From the NCBI GenBank assembly GCA_000310025.1, contig FN648603.1, positions 31,867 to 95,866 of the forward strand: a stretch of 64,000 nucleotides of DNA, in the 5' to 3' direction. Below are positions 31,928 to 43,225 of this stretch, one piece after another (positions within the stretch are counted from its first letter, which is position 1; each line of letters opens with the position of its first letter). The notes under the pieces were generated by a model that worked only from the letters and a program-made list of their open reading frames with translations, did not search any database and was not told where the DNA came from. The DNA comes from Ectocarpus siliculosus (Eukaryota > Sar > Phaeophyceae > Ectocarpales > Ectocarpaceae). Both the position numbers and the translations under genes were made by a program.

Positions 31928-34750
31928 GATCACCTATGTCCTTCAGCTCACCTCTGGCAAACATACCCTGATCGCCTATGTCCTGCTCGCCTCCCGTACG
32001 TAGGGGTCCAACGAAATATAATGAAGCGAGCGCGAAAAAGAAGGGGGGGAGAGAGAGAGAGAGGCAAACAGGTGTAGTTAGATATGGATGTAGCCTATAT
32101 AGGCCACCACACAGAGGCCACCACTGCCACTGCACACACACACACCTCACCCGCCACCACCAGTCAGACGTGAACGCCGGACGATATTTGATGGTGTAAA
32201 CGAGAAGCTCTCAAATATGTTGCTTGCTGCTGCTGCTGCTGCTGTGTGGATGTGCACTACTTACTTTCCTTGCTAACTCTGCTAGCAGCATGCAACAGGC
32301 TCTAAAAAAATCTCCCCGATGGCCCCTAAGTGTGTACGCGTCATTGTCTCGCTGTTTCGGGGTGCATCTGTTGTGGATCAAAAATTGGCCTGTCGGCAGT
32401 CGACGGAGAAAGACCGCAGATTGACTGACTTGTGTGCACTCGCTTTTCCCTCGCTTTTACGCTGCCAGCAGCAGGCGACGGGCTCTGGCAGTCTCGCACC
32501 CGAAGCCTCCTATGATGTGTACCTTTGGCTGGCCTTGGTCTACAGCAGTCTCGTGTGCTGCTGTGCTTGTTGTCTCGTGTGTTGTCTACGTGTGTGTGCG
32601 TGTCATCATGTATGTGCTGCTGCTGCCGCTTCTGTCGCTGTGCTACGTCTTTCAGGGGATTCCCGCTCGGCGGCGTGAAACAACCAGTCAATATTCTACA
32701 CATATCTCTGTCCTACATTATCGACATGTGATTGGTGGGAGCGCGGGTAACAACTCGCCTCCACCCCTCTCAAACATCGATGATTTTTATTTGTGTCTTC
32801 CTGTCCAACATAAAAATGCCCTACGTATGGGCCCGGTTCCCTATGTCCTTCAGATCACCTCGAGGAAACTTACACCGAACACCTACTCGGAGTATGCCCT
32901 AACGATCAACAGGGACATATCATAACCCTCAACAAAAGAGCTATTTAGCTCGATCTGCGTGGATCTGATCTGTCCTATGTGTGAAGGCTTTGGACCATGC
33001 ACTTTCTACCGTTGTCTGATGACTGTGGACGTTTTGGGGGCTTTGCAATCGCCCTCGGGACACGGGCTGAGCGTCGCCTCCTGTTCTCTCTCGGCTCGCG
33101 CCCATTTCCCTTTCTTGCAGGGTGCGCACATTTTTGGGCAATTGCGTGTCCAAGATCGCCAAAGACAAGAAGCTGACGCCGGACAACATTACGTCCAAAG
33201 CAGACGCGGACATTTACTTCAAGCCGTACATGACGGTTTCGAGTCCGGCGTCGGCCGCGGCTGGATCAGCTGCTGAAGGGGCGGCGACGGGAGCAGCTGC
33301 TGGAGGGGCAGGAGCAGCAGGAGAGGCTTCTGTATAGAAGCTGTGCCCTCTTGGCCTGTACCACAGCCTGTTCAGAACCCCCCGTGCGCGGCGAAAGTGA
33401 ACGCAGGTGGGAGGCCGCAAGGTGGCACCATCGACCGACCATGTCTCTTCGGAGGCGAGTCGTTGTGGTTTGGTTTGGCGTGCGTCTAACTTTCTTTTGC
33501 GCGCACTGCCAACAGAAGGCATTTTTGTTTCGTTTTTTCCCGTGATGGGAGAAGTGACGACGCTTGCTGCATTTTTTGGTTTTAGTCGTGGGGGCACGGA
33601 TTTTTGTAAACTTGCCGATGATCATGTAAATTATGAGATCACCTCGTCGTGTTCATATCCTCATGTGTACAATAGTGTGAGGTCGTCGACGCTGCAGGGC
33701 CGACGGTACACTAGTCGAATGGTAGGGTACTCTGCGCGTAGAAAAAGACGGTCTTGTTCCGTTGTTGTTGTCGACGTGTGTGTCTTTAAATTTTGGTTTC
33801 GTATTTTTGTCTGTGACTGCAGACGGTGGTGTGTTTTGTTTTTGTTAGCGCGGGCGGGGGTTCTGTAAAACTACGGGTGATCATGTGTTTGTCGAGAGAG
33901 GCTCAAGGGATGCGTGTGCATCCTGTTCATTTGCAAAATAATGCGAGGTCGTCGACGTCGCACGGCGGACGGTGCCGGTGGAATGGCACAGGGTTCGGTA
34001 CCGTTGTTGTTGTGGTACATTTTCTTAGTTTTTACATCTGGACTGTCGTAGAGAGGGTGGTTACTCTTCTTTCTGTGGTGTTTTAGTCATGGCTGACGGA
34101 CGAGGTGCGCGAAGCCGCGGACTTTCCTCTTGCCAAGGTCTTTGCATCGTCTCATCCACGTGTTTGTTGCTATCTGGTGGTCTGACCCTTGCCGGGTTCG
34201 ACCAAGAAAGCTCGCGGGGTGTTGTTCAATTATCCGAATCATGTATATGCACGTGTAAAATACTGAGTTCCTCGAGGACGGTACATAGGCTGCGCGTAAA
34301 AGTAGAGAGGGGTGTCTCTTCTTGTGCCCCTGCGCGCGGGGGCGTTTCTAGTGTTGTGGTCTGCGGGTGTTCGATTGTGTCGGTTGTTTTTGCTTGTCTT
34401 GTGATGGAGAGAGTGGGAAGGCGGGTTATGGTGATATCTCGGTGTGTGTGCGTTTTGTGGCATATGCTGTGTCTCTTGTAGCGACCATTCTCTTGGTTTT
34501 ATGGTGTCTACTCTTGTGAGTTACATGTGGTGCACGCTTCGTGTTGTAGCCTGTCATCTGGAGAGGGTGGAGGGTGGCGATGATGACTCATGTGTCGCAT
34601 TTTTTTTTTTGCCATGGGGGGAGTTGAGCGCGCATTTCCGCTACGGACTCCATTGTACTTGCGGGTATGTTTCTATTACTGCATGGGTTTGTTGCCTTTT
34701 TGCCGATATACCTTTCGCGCTGTGCGTCGGTCTACTGTAGAGAGGCACAT
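31928..34750 (+). repeat. Left arm of a 2.8-kb inverted duplication
   Basis: The arm begins gatcacctatgtccttcagc and ends gtagagaggcacat. It is the near-exact reverse complement of 35478-38309; by eye only scattered single-base differences and small length changes separate them. It includes an inverted copy of a host-like terminal exon (33121-33337) plus flanking intron and 3' sequence. The right arm is contiguous with the gene's upstream exon, so the left arm is the likely derived copy. Confidence 0.95.
33121..33337 (+). pseudogene. Inverted duplicate of a terminal exon
   Basis: This copies the last exon at 36900-37116 (minus). After the acceptor tttcttgcag it reads VRTFLGNCVSKIAKDKKLTP, DNITSKADADIYFKPYMTVS, then an Ala/Gly tail and stop. 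It differs from the native exon by M/L in the FKPY segment and G/R near the end. No upstream exons accompany it in this orientation, so it is probably not expressed as a protein on its own. Confidence 0.6.
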
Positions 34751-35477
34751 CACAGGTGGAGGTCGAACCCCCTTGGGGACTTTTCGGCAAGGGGGGGGGG
34801 GGTCATCGGCAAGGTCGAGCCCCTGAAGAGTCCGTTGGGTTGTCCAACCTCCGTCCCTTCACCAACCTTGGCAACCCCTGACAGAAAAACGGTTTGGCAA
34901 ACTCATTGCCAACGATGTGCTTGGCAAGGTCGTTTTCGAACTTGAGATTGGCAATGCTAGTTATAGCCAGCGTGCGATTGGCGATTGGCAAGGTCGTTTT
35001 CGAACTTGAGATTGGCAACGCTAGTTCGGGAACGTGTGATTGGCAAGGCTCATTGCCAACGATGTGCTTGCCAAGCTTGTTCGCGAACATGAGATTGGCA
35101 AGGCTAGTTCGCGAGCGTGCGATTGGCGATTGGCAAGCTTGTTCGCGAAAGTGGGATTGCAAGCTCGACCCGGATATTGGCAAGGCTCATTGCCTACGAT
35201 GTGTTTGGCAAGGCTAGTTCGCGAGCGTGAGATTGCCAAGGCGCTCTGAGCACTTCGACTGGCAGGCTCGGTGAATGTACGAGATAGTTAGCCAGTCACG
35301 TTCGTTCGCTAAGGCCGACAACGCGAAGGTCGTACCCGCCCCCGCCCCCGGCACCTCACAGCCGTCGTGGTCGAGGACAGTAAGAGATGGATATAGAGTT
35401 CTTCCTTTTCCCGCGAATCCACACATACATGCTTGTAAATTACAAAAAAAGCGACAGCGACTCTTCTCGATGCAATA
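34751..35477. repeat. Palindrome spacer with tandem ggcaag/cgcgaac repeats
   Basis: The 727-bp centre starts cacaggtggaggtcgaaccc, the reverse complement of a phrase at 46334-46362, and then carries a G run. From about 34900 to 35250 it holds degenerate tandem units built from gattggcaaggctagttcgcg, aacatgagattggcaagg and cattgccaacgatgtgcttg. Several units are partly self-complementary (ttggcaa/ttgccaa, ttcgcgaa). There is no coding frame. Confidence 0.75.
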
Positions 35478-38309
35478 TGTGCCTCTCTACAGTAGACCGA
35501 TGCACAGCGCGAAAGGTATATCGGCAAAAAGGCAACAAACTCATGCAGTAATATAAACATACCCGCAAGTACAATGGAGTCCGTAGCGGAAATACGCGCT
35601 CAACTCCCCCCATGGCAAAAAAAAAAAAGCGACACATGAGTCATCATCGCCACCCTCCACCCTCTCCAGATGACAGGATACAACACGAAGCGCCACCACA
35701 TGTAACTCACAAGAGTAGACACCATAAAACCAAGAGAATGGTCGCTACAAGAGGCACAGCATATGCCACAAAACGCACACCGAGATATCACCTTAACCCG
35801 CCTTCTCACTCTCTCCATCACAAGACAAGCAAAAACAACCGACACAATCGAACACCCGCAGACCACAACACTAGAAACGCCCCCGCGCGCAGGGGCACAA
35901 GAAGAGACACCCCTCTCTACTTTTACGCGCAGCCTATGTACCGTCCTCGAGGAACTCAGTATTTTACACGTGCATATACATGATTCGGATAATTGAACAA
36001 CACCCCGCGAGCTTTCTTGGTCGAACCCGGCAAGGGTCAGACCACCAGATAGCAACAAACACGTGGATTAGACGTACTCACAAAAAACCATACAAAGTCC
36101 TTGGCGAGAGGAAAGTCCGCGGCTTCGCGCACCTCCTCCGTCAGCCATGACTAAAACACCACAGAAAGAAGAGTAACCACCCTCTCTACGACAGTCCAGA
36201 TGTAAAAACTAAGACAATGTACCACAACAACAACGGTACCAAACCCTGTGCCATTCCACCGGCACCGTCCGCCGTGCAACGTCGACGACCTCGCATTATT
36301 TTGCAAATGAACAGGATGCACACGCGTCCCTTGAGCCTCTCTCGACAAACACATGATCACCCGTAGTTTTACAGAACCCCCGCCCGCGCTAACAACAAAA
36401 AAACACAGCACCGTCTGCAGTCACAGACAAAAATACGAAACCAAAATTTAAAGACACACACGTCGACAACAACAACGGAACAAGACCGTATTTTTCTATG
36501 CGCAGAGTACCCTACCATTCAACTAGTGTACCGTCCACCCTGCAGCGTCGACGACCTCACACTATTGTACACATGAGGATATGAACACGACGAGGTGATC
36601 TCATAATTTACATGATCATCGGCAAGTTTACAAAAATCCGTGCCCCCACGACTAAAACCAAAAAATGCAGCAAGCGTCGTCACTTCTCCCATCACGGGAA
36701 AAAACGAAACAAAAATGCCTTCTGTTGGCAGTGCGCGCAAAAGAAAGCTAGACACACGCCAAACCAAACCACAACGACTCGCCTCCGAAGAGACATGGTC
36801 GGTCGATGGTGCCACCTTGCGGCCTCCCACCTGCGTTCACTTTCGCCGCGCACGGGGGGTTCTGAACAGGCTGTGGTACAGGCCAAGAGGGCACAGCTTC
36901 TATACAGAAGCCTCTCGTGCTGCTCCTGCCCCTCCGGCAGCTGCTCCCGTCGCCGCCCCTTCAGCAGCTGATCCAGCCGCGGCCGACGCCGGACTCGAAA
37001 CCGTCAGGTACGGCTTGAAGTAAATGTCCGCGTCTGCTTTGGACGTAATGTTGTCCGGCGTCAGCTTCTTGTCTTTGGCGATCTTGGACACGCAATTGCC
37101 CAAAAATGTGCGCACCCTGCAAGAAAGGGAAATGGGCGCGAGCCGAGAGAGAACAGGAGGCGACGCTCAGCCCGTGTCCCGAGGGCGATTGCAAAGCCCC
37201 CAAAACGTCCACAGTCATCAGACAACGGTAGAAAATGCATGGTCCAAAGCCTTCACACATAGGACAGATCAGATCCACGCAGATCGAGCTAAATAGCTCT
37301 TTTGTTGAGGGTTATGATATGTCCCTGTTGATCGTTAGGGCATACTCCGAGTAGGTGTTCGGTGTAAGTTTCCTCGAGGTGATCTGAAGGACATAGGGAA
37401 CCGGGCCCATACGTAGGGCATTTTTATGTTGGACAGGAAGACACAAATAAAAATCATCGATGTTTGAGAGGGGTGGAGGCGAGTTGTTACCCGCGCTCCC
37501 ACCAATCACATGTCGATAATGTAGGACAGAGATATGTGTAGAATATTGACTGGTTGTTTCACGCCGCCGAGCGGGAATCCCCTGAAAGACGTAGCACAGC
37601 GACAGAAGCGGCAGCAGCAGCACATACATGATGACACGCACACACACGTAGACAACACACGAGACAACAAGCACAGCAGCACACGAGACTGCTGTAGACC
37701 AAGGCCAGCCAAAGGTACACATCATAGGAGGCTTCGGGTGCGAGACTGTCAGAGCCCGTCGCCTGCTGCTGGCAGCGTAAAAGCGAGGGAAAAGCGAGTG
37801 CACACAAGTCAGTCAATCTGCGGTCTTTCTCCGTCGACTGCCGACAGGCCAATTTTTGATCCACAACAGATGCACCCCGAAACAGCGAGACAATGACGCG
37901 TACACACTTAGGGGCCATCGGGGCGATTTTTTTAGAGCCTGTTGCATGCTGCTAGCAGAGTTAGCAAGGAAAGTAAGTAGTGCACATCCACACAGCAGCA
38001 GCAGCAGCAGCAAGCAACATATTTGAGAGCTTCTCGTTTACACCATCAAATATCGTCCGGCGTTCACGTCTGACTGGTGGTGGCGGGTGAGGTGTGTGTG
38101 TGTGCAGTGGCAGTGGTGGCCTCTGTGTGGTGGCCTATATAGGCTACATCCATATCTAACTACACCTGTTTGCCTCTCTCTCTCTCTCCTCCCCTTCTTT
38201 TTCGCGCTCGCTTCATTATATTTCGTTGGACCCCTACGTACGGGAGGCGAGCAGGACATAGGCGATCAGGGTATGTTTGCCAGAGGTGAGCTGAAGGACA
38301 TAGGTGATC
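35478..38309 (-). repeat. Right (probably original) arm of the inverted duplication
   Basis: Reverse-complement partner of 31928-34750. Its outer edge at 38309 falls inside an intron of the minus-strand gene, about 185 bp past the donor at 38495, and beyond the edge the gene continues with a real exon. That continuity marks this arm as the native locus. Confidence 0.95.
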
Positions 38310-38776
38310 GTGGAATGTTGGTTCGGTGGTGACCTGAAGGACACAAGGTGAGCTAGCTCAGGATCTGTCCGATGTGTGAAAGCCTAGCCTTGTGAGTGAC
38401 AATAAAGTGTGCATAGATCGACCGGGTACGGCCGGGGTAGCACGTCGTCGGAGACTCTCTGTTGGTTGTCCTTGAGGAGGCAACACTACACTCACGTCTG
38501 GTTTGAGACCTGGTGGTTGGTAGTATCGAGGTACTTCCGCTTGATCTTCTTCTTGCTCGGAGGCGCGCCGCCGTTCCTTCCTCCTCCGCACGCCGGAGTG
38601 CGGTACTTGTCCGCCCAGTCAGCTGCTCGGAGCATGGCGTTGAACCCCGGAGCCTCGTAAACATGCAGCAGTTCAGCCCCCAGCTGTCCCTCGGACCCCT
38701 GGCTCTCGTCGGGGTTCTCTTTGTCGAGGACTTCAACGAGCCAATGCACCACCTGGAACATGATGTCAGTCATCAC
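36900..38776 (-). CDS. Unknown gene, last two exons
   Basis: Penultimate exon 38776-38496: after acceptor ccttatag it reads VMTDIMFQVVHWLVEVLDKE, an acidic stretch (NPDESQGSEGQ), LGAELLHVYEAPGFNAMLRA, ADWADKYRTP, and a basic patch (KKKIKRKYLDTTNHQ), ending at a strong gtgagt donor in phase 2. Last exon 37116-36900: after tttcttgcag the phase-2 join restores a Thr codon and reads VRTFLGNCVSKIAKDKKLTP, then ADADIYFKPYLTVSS and an Ala/Gly-rich tail to the stop at 36900. The phase agreement and canonical sites make the two-exon join convincing. The basic patch suggests a nuclear protein. No family is recognised. Its last exon is duplicated in inverse at 33121-33337. Confidence 0.6.
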
Positions 38777-41700
38777 CTATAAGGCAGGGAAGTCGCGCGT
38801 CGGCCGAAGACGTGATTGATATCAGAGCAAGCAGAAACAAGGCGATAGGTAAGGATTGTGTAAGGTCCTGCTTGTCAGCACAAACCACTATTTACCGAAC
38901 CCATCGACTTGCTGGACCATCTGTGGGGGTACAATCGCTTTCTCGAGAGTTCACGTACAAGGGAAAGCAGCCTAGATAGAACAGGGGAAAGAGGGCTAAT
39001 ATAGTAGGGGGTGGCCAGGTTTGGAGGCCAATACCTTGGCTTCCTTCCTGCCTACACCTCCTTTGAGGTGAAAGAACGGAAGGTATGCGGGGCAAAGTGA
39101 ACAGGGGGGTACATGTACCCTTCGGGGACAAGAAGGCGTGCCTGGTTTCTCTCCCTCTCTCTCGCTCGGCTCGTGTTGAGCAAAACATACAGCTGGGAGG
39201 GAAACAATACACGGGCTCCCATCTCGACCAAATATAAGCAAAAGAGCGTAGTGCGGGACGTGGGGCACATCATTCCAAGCAGAAGAAAGTCGATGATGCG
39301 CGAGCGGGGGGTAGGTGGGTGGGCGGGGAAGCGAAGTCATGCCGGGGCCGTTCATAGCAGTGGGACAGGAACTACATGATACAGACACGGTTAAGTTTGA
39401 TAAGTTCAAGAATTCTGGCATTTTTTTTCTTCGACGTACACCTATACTGAATGAAACATTTGGGACACCGTGTGGAACACCGACAGGCGAAAGAAAAACG
39501 ATACCCTCAACCCTCGCGTTGTATACCCTTCATGTCTCCGCTCCATTCCCTCAAGTTAATTACTCAGCCAACCCGTATAGCCTCCACCCCTGTGGGGCTA
39601 CCTGACCCTCTCTCCTCACCCCAACATACAACATATGAATGTTCTCGACAAAACAATTCACAGTTTCGGACTGGGACTCCAAATTTGCTGAGATAAGGAA
39701 ACAGATTTTCAGATAAGAAAGTTTCCTGGAAACTTCCTGCAGGCGAACATTTTTCGATTTAAGGCGGCTTCATGTGATTGGCTGTGGGACGACAGTCACC
39801 CAACCAACTTCCCCTGTTCGCAGGTACTGCTGTTTTTTGTGGTGCGCTGCGTGACAGCTGCACCCTGATCACAGCGCTCCCACTGCTGTTGAATGTGCGT
39901 GCATGCGTGTCTGTGTTGCCCCCTTAACCCCAGCACACGAACCCGCGCCAGAACAGCGACAGGAAGTACACATAATGCCCGGCAGCCCTGTACGAAGTGC
40001 TGTGTATCGCATTTCAAGCGTTGGGGAANNNNNNNNNNNNNNNNNNNNNNNNNNNNNNNNNNNNNNNNNNNNNGAAAGGGTGGTTTTTCCCTTTCAAGGT
40101 TGGGGGAGGGGGGGTTTTTTTGGGGGGGGGGCCCGTTGAAATTAAACCCCGTTTTCCAAAGAAAAGCAAGAAAATTTTTTTTTTGGGGGCGTTTTTGGGG
40201 CCGCCCGATTTTTGGCCACCCGCCCCCCCCCCCCCCCCCTCTCTTGAGGGAGGGGGGCGGGCGGGGGGGAAAGTGGATCAACCCGGTTTCCACTCCTTCC
40301 ACTTTTTTTTTTATGGTTTCTGCCAGGGTCCCCCGGGCTCCCCGCTGTCGAGGGGAGCGCGTGGGGGAGGAACGCCGGGGGGCCCTGATCCGTGTTTCCT
40401 CCGGGGGGGGGGGGGGCAAGGAGCACAGCTCACTACACCCCCCCTCTGGTCTATGTTTTCAAATTCCGATCCACGACACAAACAACGCTTTCCTTCTGAA
40501 CGCTACATATTCGCCCTGATCGCGTTGAGCCGCGTGTCATAAGACATACTAGCTGTCGCTACAACGAGCGACAGCTGATAAATGTAACTGTCGTCAGACG
40601 TGTGCGTCCACGGGTGGAAACAGAGTGCATACACCACACACTTGATACTTCACCTACCTGCTGTGCGGTGGTGTGAGACCTGTGGTAACGTTACCTTTCA
40701 CCTACCGGTTAACTCCCCCCCCCCCGTCAACATCCCGCTTTCGTGGTCATACATACCCCCCGCATACTATTGCTGAAGCTCCTGTTCCCTCTTTTTTGTT
40801 CGGTGTTGTCCAACTGCTAGCGAAGCAGCAGGACACAAGTCAGTTCTCGTCACCTAGCGCACCAATCGTCTTGGTACCACTTCGAGCGTGTGCTCCATTG
40901 CGATATCTAGGGCCGGGACAGTTGTGTTAGGCATGGGTGCTGTGTGTGGGAAGACCTTCGTGGCGGCGTGGAATCCAAATCGTTTTTTTGGCCCGGGCAA
41001 TTGGGCCACATCGCAAGGCGAAAACGCCAAACCGGATTTCACATCACCACGATGCTCTCGCCCCACACAGCACTCAATGCCCAACACAACTATCTTGCCC
41101 AGAGACACCACAATGGATCACACGCTCGAAGTGGTGCGATGGCGATCGGCGTCCTAGGTGTCGAGAACTAACGTGGTGCTGTGCTCACATTGCTGGCAGT
41201 TGATGAACGCGGCGGTAACAAAAAATCATGCACGACAGACAGCACAATGCATACCGTCATCACACCACAGAAAGTCCAGCCCAATCGAGCCCAGATGCTA
41301 TTGCCCGCTGTGCGTGTGTTGTCTGCTGTGTGGTGTCGCCCGCAGTGCGTATGTTCTCTGCTGCAATCCTCTGTGCGTTCCGAGAAAAAAAGTGCATCTG
41401 CTGACCCCTGTATTCTAAAATCAAGTCATGTACTCTAAAACCGAATAAACTGTACAAACGTTTTGGTCTTGATGGGGCCCTATATTGCGGCGAGACCTCA
41501 GGCCAGATTAGAAATCTCGCTTCGCTCGAGCAAAATCTAAAAACAGGTTAGAATGTCTCACCCGAGCGTCGAAATCCTTGTCCCGGCTGAGCGCGAAGAT
41601 CTCCCTCAGGGGCCGATTTGTGTGCTGGTCGCGAACGGTTTGGAACGCTCGCCCCGCAAGCTCTCCGGCCGATGCATGCTGCGTGTTTGTCGAAACGTCA

Positions 41701-41921
41701 GTCCAACACAAGTAAAAGTTCGATTTTCGGGTTTTGCGAGAAAGCTACTTTGAACCTTGCAGCAGTTGCCGACAAATCAAAACACGCGCCAAGAAAATTG
41801 TGTTTGAGCCGGGCGACGACATGTATCCGCGAGCTATTGAATGAGGAAAACAAAGAGGGAGAGCGCAAAAGCAGCGGGTCGTAGCCTACGACCACAACCG
41901 CTTCATGTAGTCTAGTAAGCT
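38777..41921. other. Intronic or intergenic stretch with assembly gap
   Basis: No exon is supported here. Minus-strand frames near 38892-39421 are Pro/Leu/Ser-rich without motifs. It holds the N gap (40029-40073) and the doubtful homopolymer-rich tract 40074-40420. If the exons at 42437-45572 belong to the gene ending at 36900, this is its long intron. Confidence 0.4.
40029..40073. other. Assembly gap (45 N)
   Basis: Forty-five Ns. The following ~350 bases (40074-40420) are dominated by long G, T and C homopolymer runs unlike the rest of the window, typical of a low-quality read end joined across a gap. Open frames reported across it should be ignored. Confidence 0.95.
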
Positions 41922-42203
41922 TCAGGCACGCAACACGCCGCGGGTATGTATTGCCGAATAGTACGCCTTTCGCCAGTATGCTCGCAAATATGTCTTCTGG
42001 TACAACCAAGTAGCCCACGACACGTGACCAAAAACATATTCTTTGGAGAGCATGTGCTTGAGCTCATCATACTGTAGTACAAGAGAGAAACATGCGCGTC
42101 CCTGTTGAAGCATATATCGACCACCATTTTTGCTCCATTTGGCGCCTAAGGCAACAAGATTGTGTTCTGAGGCACGCTGCAATAGCTCTCTCCGATTCAC
42201 TGA
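41922..42203 (-). CDS. Candidate terminal exon, unknown product
   Basis: A strong polypyrimidine tract and acceptor (attacag at 42204-42210) precede a 93-codon frame reading SVNRRELLQRASEHNLVALG, AKWSKNGGRYMLQQGRACFS, LVLQYDELKHMLSKEYVFGH and an aromatic, basic end (YLRAYWRKAYYSAIHTRGVL), stop at 41922. Composition is protein-like and it starts in phase 0, compatible with the donor at 42437 upstream. It may be an alternative last exon of the same minus-strand gene, but an overlapping frame (41698-42018) is nearly as plausible. Confidence 0.33.
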   Translation of the reverse strand, partial: SVNRRELLQRASEHNLVALGAKWSKNGGRYMLQQGRACFSLVLQYDELKHMLSKEYVFGHVSWATWLYQKTYLRAYWRKAYYSAIHTRGVLRA

Positions 42204-42436
42204 CTGTAATTCAATGAGCGAAAAAAAAAACTTCCGCAACACGCACACGCACAATATGAGCACAAAACAACACGGCACAAGCCAATACGGACTAATGTAC
42301 GACGAAGAACCCGCCATCGCCTTCCCAAGGGCACACACTCACCAAGACATTGTGGAGAAAACAAAATGAACAACGCCCAACAGCACACAAGTTGCGTCGC
42401 CCCCGAGAGGCAACCACCACACAAAAGACGAATCAG

Positions 42437-42708
42437 CCACTCACATCCTTCCATTTCTTGAGCTACGTCTCTTTGAGCTGGGCGAGGGCGATGAGGCATG
42501 ATTGCCGACGCGCGGGAACCTCGTTCTCCCTGAAACTATCATCCTCGGACTCCTCCTCGTCAGCGGTCTCGATGTTCCTCTTGGTTACGCGGTCGAGGGT
42601 TGCCGTGAGGCTGTCGAAGATGACAAGCCGTATGGCCTTGTACATTTTCCAGGACCTGGTCGCCAAAGCCGCGACAAATTTTGCTGAAAAGCGTGCGGCA
42701 GCGGGCAT
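42437..42708 (-). pseudogene. Probable exon with in-frame TAG, same gene as 36900-38776
   Basis: The frame reads SAKFVAALATRSWKMYKAIR, LVIFDSLTATLDRVTKRNIE, an acidic run (TADEEESEDDSFRENE) and RQSCLIALAQLKET, then TAG, then LKKWKD immediately before a perfect gtgagt donor in phase 0. The next exon (38776) also starts in phase 0, giving KKWKDVMTDIMFQ across the join. The open frame on both sides of the TAG up to the donor suggests one nonsense change in an otherwise good exon. The 5' boundary is not resolved (a ttttcag acceptor at about 42690 is out of phase with the exon at 43085). Function unknown. Confidence 0.42.
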
Positions 42709-43084
42709 TACGGCGACAAATGCGTGCGACAGGATAGGGGGAGGGGCGAGGGGGGGGGGTTAGTGGAAAACACACAAGACGTTTTCTTCGGCGATACCCA
42801 AAGAAGAGTGGTGGTGCGTTTTCGCATTGGGGGCTGGAACCCATTCCCAAGGGGATCGAGAGCTGGCCGGCGTGTCTCTCTCTTTCATTGTCGTCTTCCG
42901 TGGATGACGTTGCAAATCCTTTGCTTCTCGGCGAGCACCTACGGTGAGCTCTCCAGAGCGGCTCAGCCCGACGTCCTCATCAGGGGCTACAATACGCCAC
43001 AACGATTTTCATGTCCAACCTTGCACAGCAGTGGGGTCGAGGCTGTGTAGCTGAGCCTAGCTGTTGAGAGTTTTCGAACCTTAC

Positions 43085-43225
43085 CACTAAATTGATGTTG
43101 TTATTGGCGAGCAGCGCGCCCTTCACCGCCGCTTCGCTGCCCGTCAGAGCGTGGGACATGTGCTTCGCCAGGAATGAAACGAGACGCTTCCCGTCCTTGT
43201 AGTCGTCCACGTCGATCCACCTGGT
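43085..43225 (-). CDS. Probable internal exon of the same minus-strand gene
   Basis: Exactly 47 codons lie between an acceptor (gctgtgcag) and a donor (gtaagg): TRWIDVDDYKDGKRLVSFLA, KHMSHALTGSEAAVKGALLA, NNNINLV. It starts and ends in phase 0, matching the phase of the candidate first exon at 45423. Good composition for a soluble helical segment. No family recognised. Confidence 0.45.

Noticed and set aside
34089-34481. 130-codon plus-strand frame in the left palindrome arm, mirrored at 35600-36058
   Set aside because: It is the 3' flank of the duplicated gene; Cys/Val/Ser-rich composition from GT-rich DNA, no motif, and the two copies differ in frame length.
39796-40542. Frames of 180-208 codons spanning the N gap
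   Set aside because: They run through Ns and long homopolymers; translation is meaningless.
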